A program made the position numbers and the translations under genes. Below are positions 52,808 through 61,403 of a DNA stretch of 64,000 nt, in pieces. The notes beneath the pieces are model-generated. The model saw only the letters and a program-made list of their open reading frames with translations, was not told the DNA's origin and did not search any database. This DNA is from Roseivirga ehrenbergii (GTDB lineage Bacteria; Bacteroidota; Bacteroidia; Cytophagales; Cyclobacteriaceae). The stretch spans positions 124,001-188,000 of the forward strand of contig NZ_LQZQ01000002.1 in NCBI RefSeq assembly GCF_001593005.1, in the 5' to 3' direction. How positions within the stretch are numbered: the first letter of the stretch is position 1; each line of letters begins with the position of its first letter.

Positions 52808-54295
52808 TTACTTCCCCCTAAAATAAGCCATTACAATATCTCTAACATCGTTTTTGATACCATTGAAATCTGGAGGGGCGATGGCTTGGCTTTCATAATC
52901 TTTGATAAACTCAAGGTTGGCTTCGCCACCGCTAAGAACAAAATCAGGAAGTGCCATTTTATAGGTTTTGGCATTAGAGAGCTTGGCACCTTTAATGTAC
53001 CAACCGTCCGCTTTCTTTTCGGCATTCGCCAATTGTAAATAACCACCAATACCTACATTGGTGACTGTGCCGGTTTCTAAAATGCGTTGTACTACATCGC
53101 CTTTTACATCTATTATGGAAATTCCACCGCCAAAAGGAAAAGAACGAAGAATATCATACTCCGTGATGGTGCCCGTAAGCTGGTCGTCTAAGCGAATGGA
53201 GCCACTATTAAAAATGGCAAAATCTGCTTTTGGTACAGCAAATAAAAATGCCTCGGCTGTCATAATTGGGTAATTGGTAGGGCGATAGCGAATACTGCCT
53301 TCGCGTCCATCGAGGGTGTCGGTAGTGGTCATCACAATCTCATCGGGCGTATAACCCATTGCCGCCATACTCTCATTCGAAATGTTTACCCATTTATCTA
53401 CCACAATCTTCACTTCGGGATCTTCCTCAAGACTATCATCTATAGAAACCAGCTCAGAAGCAATACTCGTTTCACCTGTGGTTTTATTATAACTCACCCT
53501 GTGCACATACACAGTTTTTGCATTGGCATCGGCCTTGGTCATTAGTGTATTTCCGAAAGTATATTTCATGTTAGCGTGGTCATGACCACCTAAAATAAGA
53601 TCGAGCTCCGGCACAAAATAAGTAGCCAAAGAATCGTCCTCCACTTGCTTGAGATGTGTAACACCAATGAATACTTCAGCTTCTTCCTTCACCTTATTAT
53701 AGACCGCTTTCACCGATTCATATTTGTTGGTATAAGCCAAATATGGAGCCTTGTTAAAAGGAAGGGTTGATCCGAAAAAGGCAATATCAACACCATCGAC
53801 AGACTTCATAATATGATCAGGAAAGGGTTTTCCTTTTTGTGTCCATGAAGTGTTTTTACCCTCTACCGCATGAAGCACATTTGTAGTGGTCCATTCAAAG
53901 TCAGATTCATCAATTCTGGCCTGTATTTCATTTTCTTTTAAGTCGAACTCGTGATTACCAGGCACTACGATGTCAACACCCATGGCATTCATCACTTCTA
54001 CCATGTGCTTGCCCGCAATTTTTGCACCCTCATACTTTAGGGTGCCAATAAGCGAAGGACTTACAAAGTCTCCTGAAAGGATAGTGAAAACATTTGGGTT
54101 TTCCTTTAATAGATTTTTTCTGACTGTGGCTACACGGGCCATTCCACCTACTTTACCGCCTTCTAATGGAGCAATTTCATAGACATCATTCATCTGTAAA
54201 ACAATGAAATCTACCGTATCCGAAGGTTTTTTAGGCGAACATGCGCTGGAAAAAATTAAGAAAACAGACAGCAAAAAAAGGGAAAGTCGTTTCAT
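52808..54295 (-). CDS. 5'-nucleotidase/metallophosphatase-like lipoprotein (UshA family)
   Basis: A lipoprotein signal peptide ends at the cysteine of SSACSP. The N-terminal calcineurin-like phosphoesterase domain has QMNDVYEI, SGDFVSPS, GNHEFD and GGHDH, and the C-terminal 5'-nucleotidase domain has IMTAEAFLFAVPKADFAI and NSGSIRLDDQL. The first metal motif has tyrosine where many relatives have histidine (NDVY instead of NDxH). It probably hydrolyses nucleotides or sugar nucleotides on the cell surface or in the periplasm. The ATG at 54295 begins the signal peptide. It is flanked by repeat loci on both sides. Confidence 0.9.
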   Translation of the reverse strand: MKRLSLFLLSVFLIFSSACSPKKPSDTVDFIVLQMNDVYEIAPLEGGKVGGMARVATVRKNLLKENPNVFTILSGDFVSPSLIGTLKYEGAKIAGKHMVEVMNAMGVDIVVPGNHEFDLKENEIQARIDESDFEWTTTNVLHAVEGKNTSWTQKGKPFPDHIMKSVDGVDIAFFGSTLPFNKAPYLAYTNKYESVKAVYNKVKEEAEVFIGVTHLKQVEDDSLATYFVPELDLILGGHDHANMKYTFGNTLMTKADANAKTVYVHRVSYNKTTGETSIASELVSIDDSLEEDPEVKIVVDKWVNISNESMAAMGYTPDEIVMTTTDTLDGREGSIRYRPTNYPIMTAEAFLFAVPKADFAIFNSGSIRLDDQLTGTITEYDILRSFPFGGGISIIDVKGDVVQRILETGTVTNVGIGGYLQLANAEKKADGWYIKGAKLSNAKTYKMALPDFVLSGGEANLEFIKDYESQAIAPPDFNGIKNDVRDIVMAYFRGK

Positions 54296-54685
54296 GAAGA
54301 TGCGTTTTTAAACTTGAAATAAAGTTAGTAAAAATGAAGTTTAAACCGGTAGACTTAAAAGAGCATTTAACCCCAAAGTGCGCTGAGTGACTCAAAGTTT
54401 AAATCGGAGCACAATCGCTCGGTTGGACTGAGTGATGCCTAGCGTTTTGGCTTGAAGCCAATGTACCACGAATCACCCCGCAAAGCCAAGCGACTGTTGG
54501 AGAATACCTTTTGATCCAACTTATCGAAGCTTAAATCACTGTTAATGAGTAATGGTGTGGTGAGAAACAAAATTGAACTACAACTTACTTTTTAGCTTAG
54601 TTCTGTGTTGCCACACGTTTTTAATTTAGAAAATTATTATTCTTTATTTTTTTTATTAATCATTTAAAGAATAGTAATAAAATAA
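54296..54685. other. Intergenic region with repeat copy E
   Basis: It contains one full 97-bp repeat and AT-rich sequence toward the LLM oxidoreductase gene. It marks the left border of the accessory cluster. Confidence 0.6.
54400..54496 (+). repeat. 97-bp structured repeat, copy E
   Basis: It is full length with several substitutions in the arms (TTGGACTGAGTG in the left, CACCCCGC in the right). Confidence 0.8.
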
Positions 54686-55654
54686 CTAGATAGCAACAAA
54701 CTCTGGTAAAACAATTTCTTTAATTTTAACAATAGCCTCACTTACTGGTGTTTCAGATTTTCTGAGGTTGATAGCCATATGATTGACTCCCACATTTTCA
54801 TATGCTTTTAAATATTCGGTAAGATGATTGATACCTACTGTACCACCAAAACGTTGTGGTTTAAAAGTCGCATTGTCGTCTTTGGACAGGTTTAAATGTA
54901 TAGCTGAAATATAAGGTTTTGCCGCTTGGTCTTCGTCATACAAAGCATTACACCAGTACTTTCTGTTCTCCAAAGTTTCGGCAACAGGTCTTGGATAGTT
55001 AAACCAAGCTTGAGCGTTTTTGGCAATCCAATTAATACTTTGTCCAGAATGACCAGCTACGACTAGCGGAATGTCTTTTTTCGGTTTAGGATAAACTTCT
55101 ATACCGTTAGTTAAAAAATCGTATTTAGATTTTAAATCGCTATTGGTTTTCCAAGCTTCCTTAATGATGTCAAGATTATTTCTAAAGATTTCCGGTCTTT
55201 TATTATAATCGATATTATACATCGGGAACTCCACAGGTCTGTCTCCCAAACCTAAACCTAACAAAAGTCTACCGTCACTTAAATTTTCAATAGTCGCAGC
55301 AGCCTTTGCCAATTTTATAGGCTGTTGTAAAGGTAGTACAATGGCTGCAGTACCCAACAAAATGTTTTTAGTTGCTGCAGCTAAATAACCCAAGTACGGT
55401 AGGGTGTCAAACAATTGTGCACCATCACCAAAATTTGGGTCGTACACAGGAACATCTCGCACCCATAAAGCAGCAAATCCTGCTTCGTCAATTTGTTGGG
55501 CCAATGCTAAATGGTTAGAAATGTCTGGCACGCCAAAAGGTCTGTTGTCTTCCAAACGTTTTCGATTTCCTTCTGATGACCAATCATTATCTAAAGGAAA
55601 CTCTATACCAAGTGTCATTTTACTTGGCTTGTATAGTTTATCAAATGGATTCAT
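54686..55654 (-). CDS. LLM-class (luciferase-like) oxidoreductase
   Basis: The 322-residue TIM-barrel protein shows the luciferase-like monooxygenase pattern: DEAGFAALWVRDVPV, LLGTAAIVLPLQQPIKLAKAAATIENLSDGR, LLLGLGLGDRPVEF and KPKKDIPLVVAGHSGQS. These enzymes use FMN or coenzyme F420; in Bacteroidota FMN is expected. The substrate is unknown. It lies downstream of the aldo/keto reductase, but a 13-bp perfect hairpin separates them, so it may receive only read-through transcription. Confidence 0.9.
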   Translation of the reverse strand: MNPFDKLYKPSKMTLGIEFPLDNDWSSEGNRKRLEDNRPFGVPDISNHLALAQQIDEAGFAALWVRDVPVYDPNFGDGAQLFDTLPYLGYLAAATKNILLGTAAIVLPLQQPIKLAKAAATIENLSDGRLLLGLGLGDRPVEFPMYNIDYNKRPEIFRNNLDIIKEAWKTNSDLKSKYDFLTNGIEVYPKPKKDIPLVVAGHSGQSINWIAKNAQAWFNYPRPVAETLENRKYWCNALYDEDQAAKPYISAIHLNLSKDDNATFKPQRFGGTVGINHLTEYLKAYENVGVNHMAINLRKSETPVSEAIVKIKEIVLPEFVAI

Positions 55655-55665
55655 AGTATGTGTTT

Positions 55666-55703
55666 AAAATCATCAGGTATCTGTGAGGACACCTGATGAT
55701 TTT
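55666..55703 (-). terminator. Strong hairpin between the aldo/keto reductase and LLM genes
   Basis: AAAATCATCAGGT (55666-55678) and ACCTGATGATTTT (55691-55703) form a perfect 13-bp stem with a 12-base loop. On the minus strand it ends in TTTT. Confidence 0.8.
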
Positions 55704-55708
55704 CAAGA

Positions 55709-56650
55709 TTAGTTATTCCAGATACTATCTGCGGTGTAGGGTCCGTTTTCAACTTCCCAAAATTTGCCATCAATAAAACGGTGTCCTTTGTCTAGATCCT
55801 TCAACAACACTATATCCTCTTCAGTAAGTGTATGGTTTAAAGTCTCTAAATTCTGAAGCAATCTCGCTTCATTTATAGATTTAGGAATGACCGCAATACC
55901 TCGTTGCACCGTATACGCCAATGCTACTTGCGCAGGGGACATATTTCTTGCGTTGGCAATGTTTTTTATCGTATCATTTTCCAACAAACGTAGTTTGGAA
56001 TTTTTATCTACAAGCGAACCTAATGGTGCATATGCCGTTAGATGCATATCAAAATGCGAGCATAATGCTTTTAATTCTTTCTGTTGTAAAAACGGATGCA
56101 TTTCTACTTGATTCATCTCTGGTTGATGCACTGCAGTCGCTATTATTTCTTTCAACTGATTCTCATTGAAATTGCTCACGCCAATATGCTTTGCAAGTCC
56201 TTGCTCTAAAACAGCTTCCATCCCTTTCCAAGTATTGGTTAATGGCACTTCTGATAATGGAACAAAATCAGATGCTTTTTCTGGCATTTCCGTTCCTTTT
56301 TTAAGAGCGACAGGCCAGTGGATAAGATACAGGTCTAGATACTCTAGCTGTAAATCTTCTAAAGTCTGGTTCAGTGCAGGAATCACATTATCTTCACCGT
56401 GAGAAGCATTCCATAATTTGGAAGTCACCCATAAATCTTCACGCGTAACCAAACCTTGTTTTATCGCATCGGCAATGGCATTACCTACTTCTTTTTCGTT
56501 ACCGTAAGCCGCAGCACAATCAATATGTCTGTATCCTATTTTAATAGCGGAAAGTACTGCATTGTACACTTCATTTGGTTCAGATCTAAATGTTCCTAAA
56601 CCTAAAATTGGCATTTCGTCGTTATTTCTAAATTTTAATGTAGTCATCAT
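55709..56650 (-). CDS. Aldo/keto reductase
   Basis: The NADPH-dependent TIM-barrel oxidoreductase reduces aldehydes and ketones. The catalytic tetrad is visible: Asp44 and Tyr49 in HIDCAAAYGNE, Lys78 in WVTSKLW and His111 in YLIHWPV. The family signature LGLGTFRSEPNEV and the NADP-binding IPKSINEARLLQNLE are present. The length of 313 aa is standard. The start (ATG, followed by a second ATG) lies seven bases after the MFS stop, so both are co-transcribed. The reduction of a toxic carbonyl is a plausible role within this cluster. Confidence 0.93.
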   Translation of the reverse strand: MMTTLKFRNNDEMPILGLGTFRSEPNEVYNAVLSAIKIGYRHIDCAAAYGNEKEVGNAIADAIKQGLVTREDLWVTSKLWNASHGEDNVIPALNQTLEDLQLEYLDLYLIHWPVALKKGTEMPEKASDFVPLSEVPLTNTWKGMEAVLEQGLAKHIGVSNFNENQLKEIIATAVHQPEMNQVEMHPFLQQKELKALCSHFDMHLTAYAPLGSLVDKNSKLRLLENDTIKNIANARNMSPAQVALAYTVQRGIAVIPKSINEARLLQNLETLNHTLTEEDIVLLKDLDKGHRFIDGKFWEVENGPYTADSIWNN

Positions 56651-56657
56651 TATATAT

Positions 56658-57866
56658 TTATATTTTTTCTTTTTTGAATAAAACTATGGTCAACAAGAAT
56701 CCTACGATTACTAGTATACCACCTACCCAAGGCGTCGCTTCAATTCCTAAGCTCGATTCTACAACCATTCCGCCTACATAAGCACCAATAGCAATACCTA
56801 CATTAAATGCTGCAATGTTCAAGGCAGATGCTACATCTTCGGTTCCTGGCAAGTATTTTTCAGCCATTTTCACAACATATAATTGCAATGCAGGTACGTT
56901 TGAAAAGGCTAATATTCCCATAAAAAACAAGGTTATTATGGCAAAAATCTGACTAGAAGCGGTAAAGTATAACACAAACAATACGATGGCTTGTAAAGCA
57001 AACATGACCAATAAGGCTTTTCCTGGTTTGTTGTTAGAAACTTTACCACCTATGATATTCCCAATCGCAATGGCGATACCATAAATTAAAAGAAATACAC
57101 TAGTCATATCCGAAGAGAAACCGGTTACTTCTTCCAACAAAGGTGTTAAGTAGGTAAAAGTGACAAACGTACCACCATAACCAAATGCAGTAATGGCTAA
57201 CACCAATAAAATAGACGGATTCTTAATCACTTTTAATTGGTCTATAAGACGTAATGGCGCTGATTGTTTTATATTTTTAGGAACCAACGCTAAACTAGCT
57301 ATTGCACCTACTAATCCTAATAGGGCAACACCAATAAAGGTTGCTCTCCATCCAAAATTCTGACCGATATATGTTCCTAAAGGCACACCAGTTACAATAG
57401 CCACGGTAAGACCAGCAAACATTATGGAAATAGCAGTTGCTCGCTTATCTTTTGGAACCAAACTAGCTGCAATAGTAGAACCGATAGAGAAAAATACACC
57501 GTGTGCAAAACCTGTTACCACTCTTGATAATAGCAACAACTCAAAACTTGGTGAGATAGCTGCCAATCCGTTACCAATTATAAATAGTAACATAATACCC
57601 ATTAATAACTGTTTTCTAGGAATTTTACCTGTTAAGGCAGTTAATATGGGTGCACCAATGGCAACACCAATGGCGTACAGACTAACTAATAGTCCTGCTG
57701 ATGTTAATGAGGTGCCTAGGTCACTTGCAACGGTAGATAATAAACCTACAATTACAAATTCCGTTGTTCCTATGGCAAATGCACTAATGGTCAATGCCCA
57801 TAATGCGGCTGGTAGACTCTTCTTTTTGGCTACCGTAGTATCTCTATGTATTGTTGATGTTTCCAT
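56658..57866 (-). CDS. MFS transporter (DHA1/AraJ-like)
   Basis: The 402-residue protein has 12 hydrophobic segments and the drug:H+ antiporter 1 signatures AIGTTEFVIVGLLSTVASDLG in helix 1 and GAPILTALTGKIPRKQLLMG between helices 2 and 3. This subfamily exports sugars, arabinose-like compounds or drugs. It starts at ATG, 26 bp after the cyclase stop. In this cluster it most likely exports or imports the small molecule acted on by its neighbours. Confidence 0.92.
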   Translation of the reverse strand: METSTIHRDTTVAKKKSLPAALWALTISAFAIGTTEFVIVGLLSTVASDLGTSLTSAGLLVSLYAIGVAIGAPILTALTGKIPRKQLLMGIMLLFIIGNGLAAISPSFELLLLSRVVTGFAHGVFFSIGSTIAASLVPKDKRATAISIMFAGLTVAIVTGVPLGTYIGQNFGWRATFIGVALLGLVGAIASLALVPKNIKQSAPLRLIDQLKVIKNPSILLVLAITAFGYGGTFVTFTYLTPLLEEVTGFSSDMTSVFLLIYGIAIAIGNIIGGKVSNNKPGKALLVMFALQAIVLFVLYFTASSQIFAIITLFFMGILAFSNVPALQLYVVKMAEKYLPGTEDVASALNIAAFNVGIAIGAYVGGMVVESSLGIEATPWVGGILVIVGFLLTIVLFKKEKI

Positions 57867-57892
57867 AGTTTCTAAGCTTTTTTTTGTTACTG

Positions 57893-58831
57893 TTATTTAA
57901 TAGCAACAGGATTTATTTGTACTTGTGTAGAGCCTTCATATAAAGGATGACCCAACACAAAAAGGAATTCCCAAGCTTTATCCTCAACCAATTCATCTAC
58001 AAGAATATTTTCCAATACTTGTACACCGTATTCGGTTGCCATCATTTGATTTACAGGGAAAGAAAGTGAGCTGTTTTCGTGTGGCACCGCTTCAAAAGAC
58101 CAGTTATCAGCACCTGCTGCTACAATTCCTTTTTTACCTAAGTAATGTGCAGCTTCAGTACCAATTCCAGGTCCGCCAGCTAGGTAACGTTTGTCATCTT
58201 TACCCATTAATTTTGTCCATCCTGTGTAAAACAGAACCACATCTCCTTTACGGATTTCAATGCCTTGTTTTTTAGCTACTTTTTCAATGTCTTCTACCGT
58301 AAAAACAGTGCCTTCTTTTATAATATCTTGATTGTAGTAAGAGCGCATATCTAGCACAACACCTCTAGTAACAATTGGGGGTAATTTTTCTAGACCTAAT
58401 TTTTTTACACCAGAAACGGTTAAAAAATCTTCCACTTTATGTCCGTTATAATGCACATTGTCTCTACCATAATGTGCCAATCCGTTTATTTGAGATCCAA
58501 CACCTGTCCAACCAATTAACTGGTCATCTACGTAAGTGAATTTGTTGGAACCTGCAGCAGCAGTTTCTGGTTGTACAGTTTCAATGTGAAAGTATCTGTG
58601 ACGGAAAGCTGCAGTTTGTGCATTTACCACCATTCCTAAGCGGTATACTTTTCCTTTTTTAACCAATTTTACGGCATCTAAAACCGTTTCTTCATTCAAA
58701 AGATTTAACGCACCAATTTCGTCATCTGCTCCATAAGGTGATGTTGGTACTTGTTGTGCATTTGTTGTTACAGCAGTAAAAAGCGTAGCTGCTAACGCAA
58801 TTGTTTTTAATGTATTTACTATTGTTTTCAT
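57893..58831 (-). CDS. Cyclase-family metal-dependent hydrolase, secreted
   Basis: A signal peptide (TLKTIALAATLFTAVTTNA) precedes a cyclase domain (PF04199 type): EIGALNLLNEETVLDAVKL, GSQINGLAHYG, ITRG-like IVTRGVVLDM, RKGDVVLFYTGWTK and GIGTEAAHYLGKKGIVAAGAD. Relatives include kynurenine formamidase and other amidohydrolases using a divalent metal. The His-rich loop HYGRDNVHYNG differs from the short-form HxGTHxD motif, as in the long-form family. It heads a unit with the MFS and aldo/keto reductase genes and is preceded by a candidate operator at 58881-58923. Confidence 0.9.
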   Translation of the reverse strand: MKTIVNTLKTIALAATLFTAVTTNAQQVPTSPYGADDEIGALNLLNEETVLDAVKLVKKGKVYRLGMVVNAQTAAFRHRYFHIETVQPETAAAGSNKFTYVDDQLIGWTGVGSQINGLAHYGRDNVHYNGHKVEDFLTVSGVKKLGLEKLPPIVTRGVVLDMRSYYNQDIIKEGTVFTVEDIEKVAKKQGIEIRKGDVVLFYTGWTKLMGKDDKRYLAGGPGIGTEAAHYLGKKGIVAAGADNWSFEAVPHENSSLSFPVNQMMATEYGVQVLENILVDELVEDKAWEFLFVLGHPLYEGSTQVQINPVAIK

Positions 58832-58880
58832 TTTAATATGTTTTAAATTTCTTATACAAATTTCCGTTTAAATCGAGGGC

Positions 58881-58923
58881 TGTGCGAGGATGTAGATCAC
58901 CATTTTAAAGTGATATATGTCAC
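58881..58923 (-). promoter_or_regulatory. Candidate operator of the cyclase unit
   Basis: This 43-bp block is shared with 60628-60670 (TGTGCGAGGA, ATCAC, GTGAT-TAT-TCA in the same spacing). Its core is GTGA-TATATG-TCAC (58910-58923), a CRP-like palindrome. It lies 50 bp upstream of the cyclase ATG, opposite the cluster's Crp/Fnr-family regulator. Binding is inferred. Confidence 0.7.
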
Positions 58924-58963
58924 ATTTAATACTGCTCATACATCACTTTACTTTTAATTTTAT

Positions 58964-60061
58964 TTAATCTTGAAGCTTCATTTTTAGCACCAAGTAAGGC
59001 GGTTTACTGGCGTCTTTTCCTTCATTTAATAAAGGCAGATTGTGAAGCTGATTTGCTACGATATACAAGTAGTTTCGGTGTATGGCAACACCATCGGGCC
59101 AAGACAAGTCTTTTTTGGATTGCGCAATGGTTTTCATTCCAGCAGGCGTACTTTCTACAATGGCCGAATTTTCAACATCGGTTACATATACTTTTCCGTT
59201 TGCACCCACTTTAAATCCGTCAGATTTTGGTTTGTTGGAATAAAACTCGATGTATTTATTCAGGTCAATATCTTGCTTACTTTCATCTGCTAATACAGCA
59301 GACGGAATGCGGTAAATTTTAGTATTACCCATTGCACCATAGTAGATGTAGTTGTTTTCGTCATCAATAGAAATTGGGTTTAAAGGATATCTTGGCTGAA
59401 TGGTAGTACCGTCATTTCTTTTGTTGGATACTAATCTGCCGTGAATTTTCACTGGTTCATCAGCAGGTAAAAATGAAGCATTCCCTTCCAAAACACGTCT
59501 TATATAACCCGTTTCTAAGTTAATCACGACAAAAGCTGGTGCAACTGGCGGATTTAAAGCATCTGTCATATCTGCAATTACAGCAGTGTTGTTTTTCACA
59601 TCAATCACAAAATCCTGTAAAAAAGGTTTTGTTGATAATACCGTATTTGGAATAGGAAAAACCTTTGTTACATTACCGGTTACCAAATCAAAACCCACCA
59701 ATTTTGGAACCTGATTTTGTTTTACGTTGCCCATATCCAATACCCAAAGAATTCCGTTGGCATCGGCTTGAATTCCGATAGTTGAATTGATCCCTTTTAA
59801 GCTCCCGTTTTCTGGTTTTACGATCCATTCTTTATCACCAAAAGGAATGGCTTCTCCATTAGGCAAAATTTCTTTCACCATATATTTTGAAGCGCTTAAG
59901 GCACTCATTGTTACAAATATTCTTCCATCGGTAGAGACTGTAATATTACCAGGTCGAGACTCAGGAAATGTTGCTATGGTTTCCAATTGTGCTTGTGCCA
60001 GCATTGTAAAATTCATTACAAATGTCAAGAAGACTGTTTTTATAATTGTTATCGTTTTCAT
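58964..60061 (-). CDS. Yellow/major royal jelly protein-like secreted protein
   Basis: The 365-residue protein has a signal peptide (IIKTVFLTFVMNFTMLAQA) and a six-bladed propeller with bacterial MRJP/yellow features: FPESRPGNITVSTDGRIFVTM, GILWVLDMGN, PFLQDFVIDVKNNTAVIAD, ISIDDENNYIYYGAMGNTKIYR, and SWPDGVAIHRNYLYIVANQLHNLP. Related propellers act as lactonases or ligand-binding proteins; bacterial members are uncharacterised. It follows the cupin gene by 33 bp and is probably co-transcribed with it. Function is unknown beyond secretion. Confidence 0.85.
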   Translation of the reverse strand: MKTITIIKTVFLTFVMNFTMLAQAQLETIATFPESRPGNITVSTDGRIFVTMSALSASKYMVKEILPNGEAIPFGDKEWIVKPENGSLKGINSTIGIQADANGILWVLDMGNVKQNQVPKLVGFDLVTGNVTKVFPIPNTVLSTKPFLQDFVIDVKNNTAVIADMTDALNPPVAPAFVVINLETGYIRRVLEGNASFLPADEPVKIHGRLVSNKRNDGTTIQPRYPLNPISIDDENNYIYYGAMGNTKIYRIPSAVLADESKQDIDLNKYIEFYSNKPKSDGFKVGANGKVYVTDVENSAIVESTPAGMKTIAQSKKDLSWPDGVAIHRNYLYIVANQLHNLPLLNEGKDASKPPYLVLKMKLQD

Positions 60062-60094
60062 CGTTATTGTTTTTAAAAATTGAATGTGATTTGA

Positions 60095-60577
60095 TTAGTT
60101 GCCTAAAAATTTCTTTTGGGTTGAAGGATCTACCCAGATAACATCGCTAGGGTCTCTGGCAATGGCATCAAAAACGAGTACATCTAAGGGGCCTTCTAAA
60201 ATTTTTCCGTTTCCGTGTGCTGTGCCTTTCCCCCAAAAAAGTAAGTCGCCTTTTCCTGCAACAACAGGCCCTTTGTCAGCCACATAAAATTCTGCTTTGC
60301 CATTTAAGATGTAGAGGTAGGCATCAGATTTTGCGTGGTAGTGCATAGGCACTTCGTCATACAACCTGAAGATTCTAACGCCTGCGTGTTCACGGTCTAT
60401 TAATCTGATGTCTTTGATGATACCATTATGACTTTTAGGTAGTAGCGTTACATATTCATCAATATTGATAATACCGTAGGAGTTACCTATTAACGGTCTC
60501 TTATCTTCTTGCGCATAGGTGTTAAAGCCTATGGCAATTACTGTAAATAATAGAAAAAGTGTTCTTGTAGTTTTCAT
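60095..60577 (-). CDS. Secreted cupin
   Basis: A signal peptide (residues 1-22, ending NTYA) precedes a single cupin domain with VPMHYHAKSDAYLYILNGKAEF and GKGDLLFWGKGTAHGNG, giving two or three His metal ligands. The acidic ligand position holds Asp or Tyr rather than the usual Glu. Secreted cupins are rare compared with cytoplasmic ones. It heads a unit with the MRJP-like gene and has two CRP-like palindromes upstream. The role may be isomerisation, dioxygenation or ligand binding. Confidence 0.88.
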   Translation of the reverse strand: MKTTRTLFLLFTVIAIGFNTYAQEDKRPLIGNSYGIINIDEYVTLLPKSHNGIIKDIRLIDREHAGVRIFRLYDEVPMHYHAKSDAYLYILNGKAEFYVADKGPVVAGKGDLLFWGKGTAHGNGKILEGPLDVLVFDAIARDPSDVIWVDPSTQKKFLGN

Positions 60578-60627
60578 AGTACATTGTATTTAATTGTTCG
60601 ATACAAAATTCTATGAAAACCAAGATG

Positions 60628-60670
60628 TGTGCGAGGACATACATCACGGATTTTTTGTGATGTATATCAA
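60628..60670 (-). promoter_or_regulatory. Candidate operator of the cupin unit
   Basis: This is the second copy of the 43-bp block, with core GTGA-TGTATA-TCAA (60657-60670), 51 bp upstream of the cupin ATG. The equal distance in both units supports a shared promoter-operator design. Confidence 0.7.
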
Positions 60671-60675
60671 TCTTG

Positions 60676-60697
60676 AAAAGTGATTTAGGTCACTTTT
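60676..60697 (-). promoter_or_regulatory. Second CRP-like palindrome upstream of the cupin unit
   Basis: AAAAGTGA-N6-TCACTTTT is perfectly symmetric and matches GTGA-N6-TCAC. It overlaps the last two bases of the regulator gene. Confidence 0.55.
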
Positions 60698-61268
60698 AGC
60701 TGTTAAAACGACTTAAAGTCTCTCTGGATACGCCTAAATAAGAAGCGATTAATTTTTTAGGAACGCGTTGAATCAATTTTGGAAGTTTGTTTAATAGGTA
60801 CTCATACCTGCTTTCTGCGGTCATAGTAAGCAATGAAAGGATTCTTTGTTGCAGATTGATATAACCGTGGTTGGATTTAATTCTGAAAAAATTGGCAACC
60901 GCAGGTACTTCAAAGCAAATCTTTTCCCTATTCTCTAGGGATAAACAGAAGAACTCAGAATCTTCAAGACAATCCACAAAAATAGTCCCGGGTTCTTGAT
61001 GTTGAAAAGCACAATGGTCGCTCACCCAATAGTCTTCCATTGCAAATTGAAGAATATGTTCTTTACCTTTATCATCTATAGAGTACGCTTTTACTAAACC
61101 TTTGATAATCCAATATTCAAAATCTACAGGTTGGCCAACTTGAATTAAGAATTGGTGTTTTTTAAGGCTTTTGTATTCAAAATGAAGTCGAATAAAATTC
61201 CATTCGTCATCAGTTATTGAAGATACTTCCTCAAAATGGCGTCTTAGTAAATGAAACTTCTCTTCCAT
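60696..61268 (-). CDS. Crp/Fnr-family transcriptional regulator
   Basis: The 190-residue protein has an N-terminal cyclic-nucleotide-binding-like beta-barrel (FLIQVGQPVDFEYWIIKGLVKAYSID in pieces, then ILQFAMEDYWVSDHCAF) and a C-terminal helix-turn-helix with PKKLIASYLGVSRETLSRF. The cysteine cluster of Fnr is absent. This is the type of small Crp-like regulator frequent in Flavobacteriia and Cytophagia. It lies 118 bp upstream of the cupin gene on the same strand, so it likely controls the cluster through the GTGA-N6-TCAC sites. Effector unknown. Confidence 0.9.
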   Translation of the reverse strand: MEEKFHLLRRHFEEVSSITDDEWNFIRLHFEYKSLKKHQFLIQVGQPVDFEYWIIKGLVKAYSIDDKGKEHILQFAMEDYWVSDHCAFQHQEPGTIFVDCLEDSEFFCLSLENREKICFEVPAVANFFRIKSNHGYINLQQRILSLLTMTAESRYEYLLNKLPKLIQRVPKKLIASYLGVSRETLSRFNS

Positions 61269-61403
61269 AAAGTGAATTTACTCTTACTTTCTGGATAAGA
61301 AAAAACTTTACATTTTTCTTGTCTTCTGAGCGTTCCGTTTTCATTAATGTTTTCGTTTTTCTCAAATTTAGGGCACCTATTTGTGTCGCTTATGATTAAG
61401 GGC

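Noticed and set aside
52649-53038. 129-codon plus-strand frame
   Set aside because: It overlaps the well-supported 5'-nucleotidase-like gene and repeat DNA; a shadow frame.
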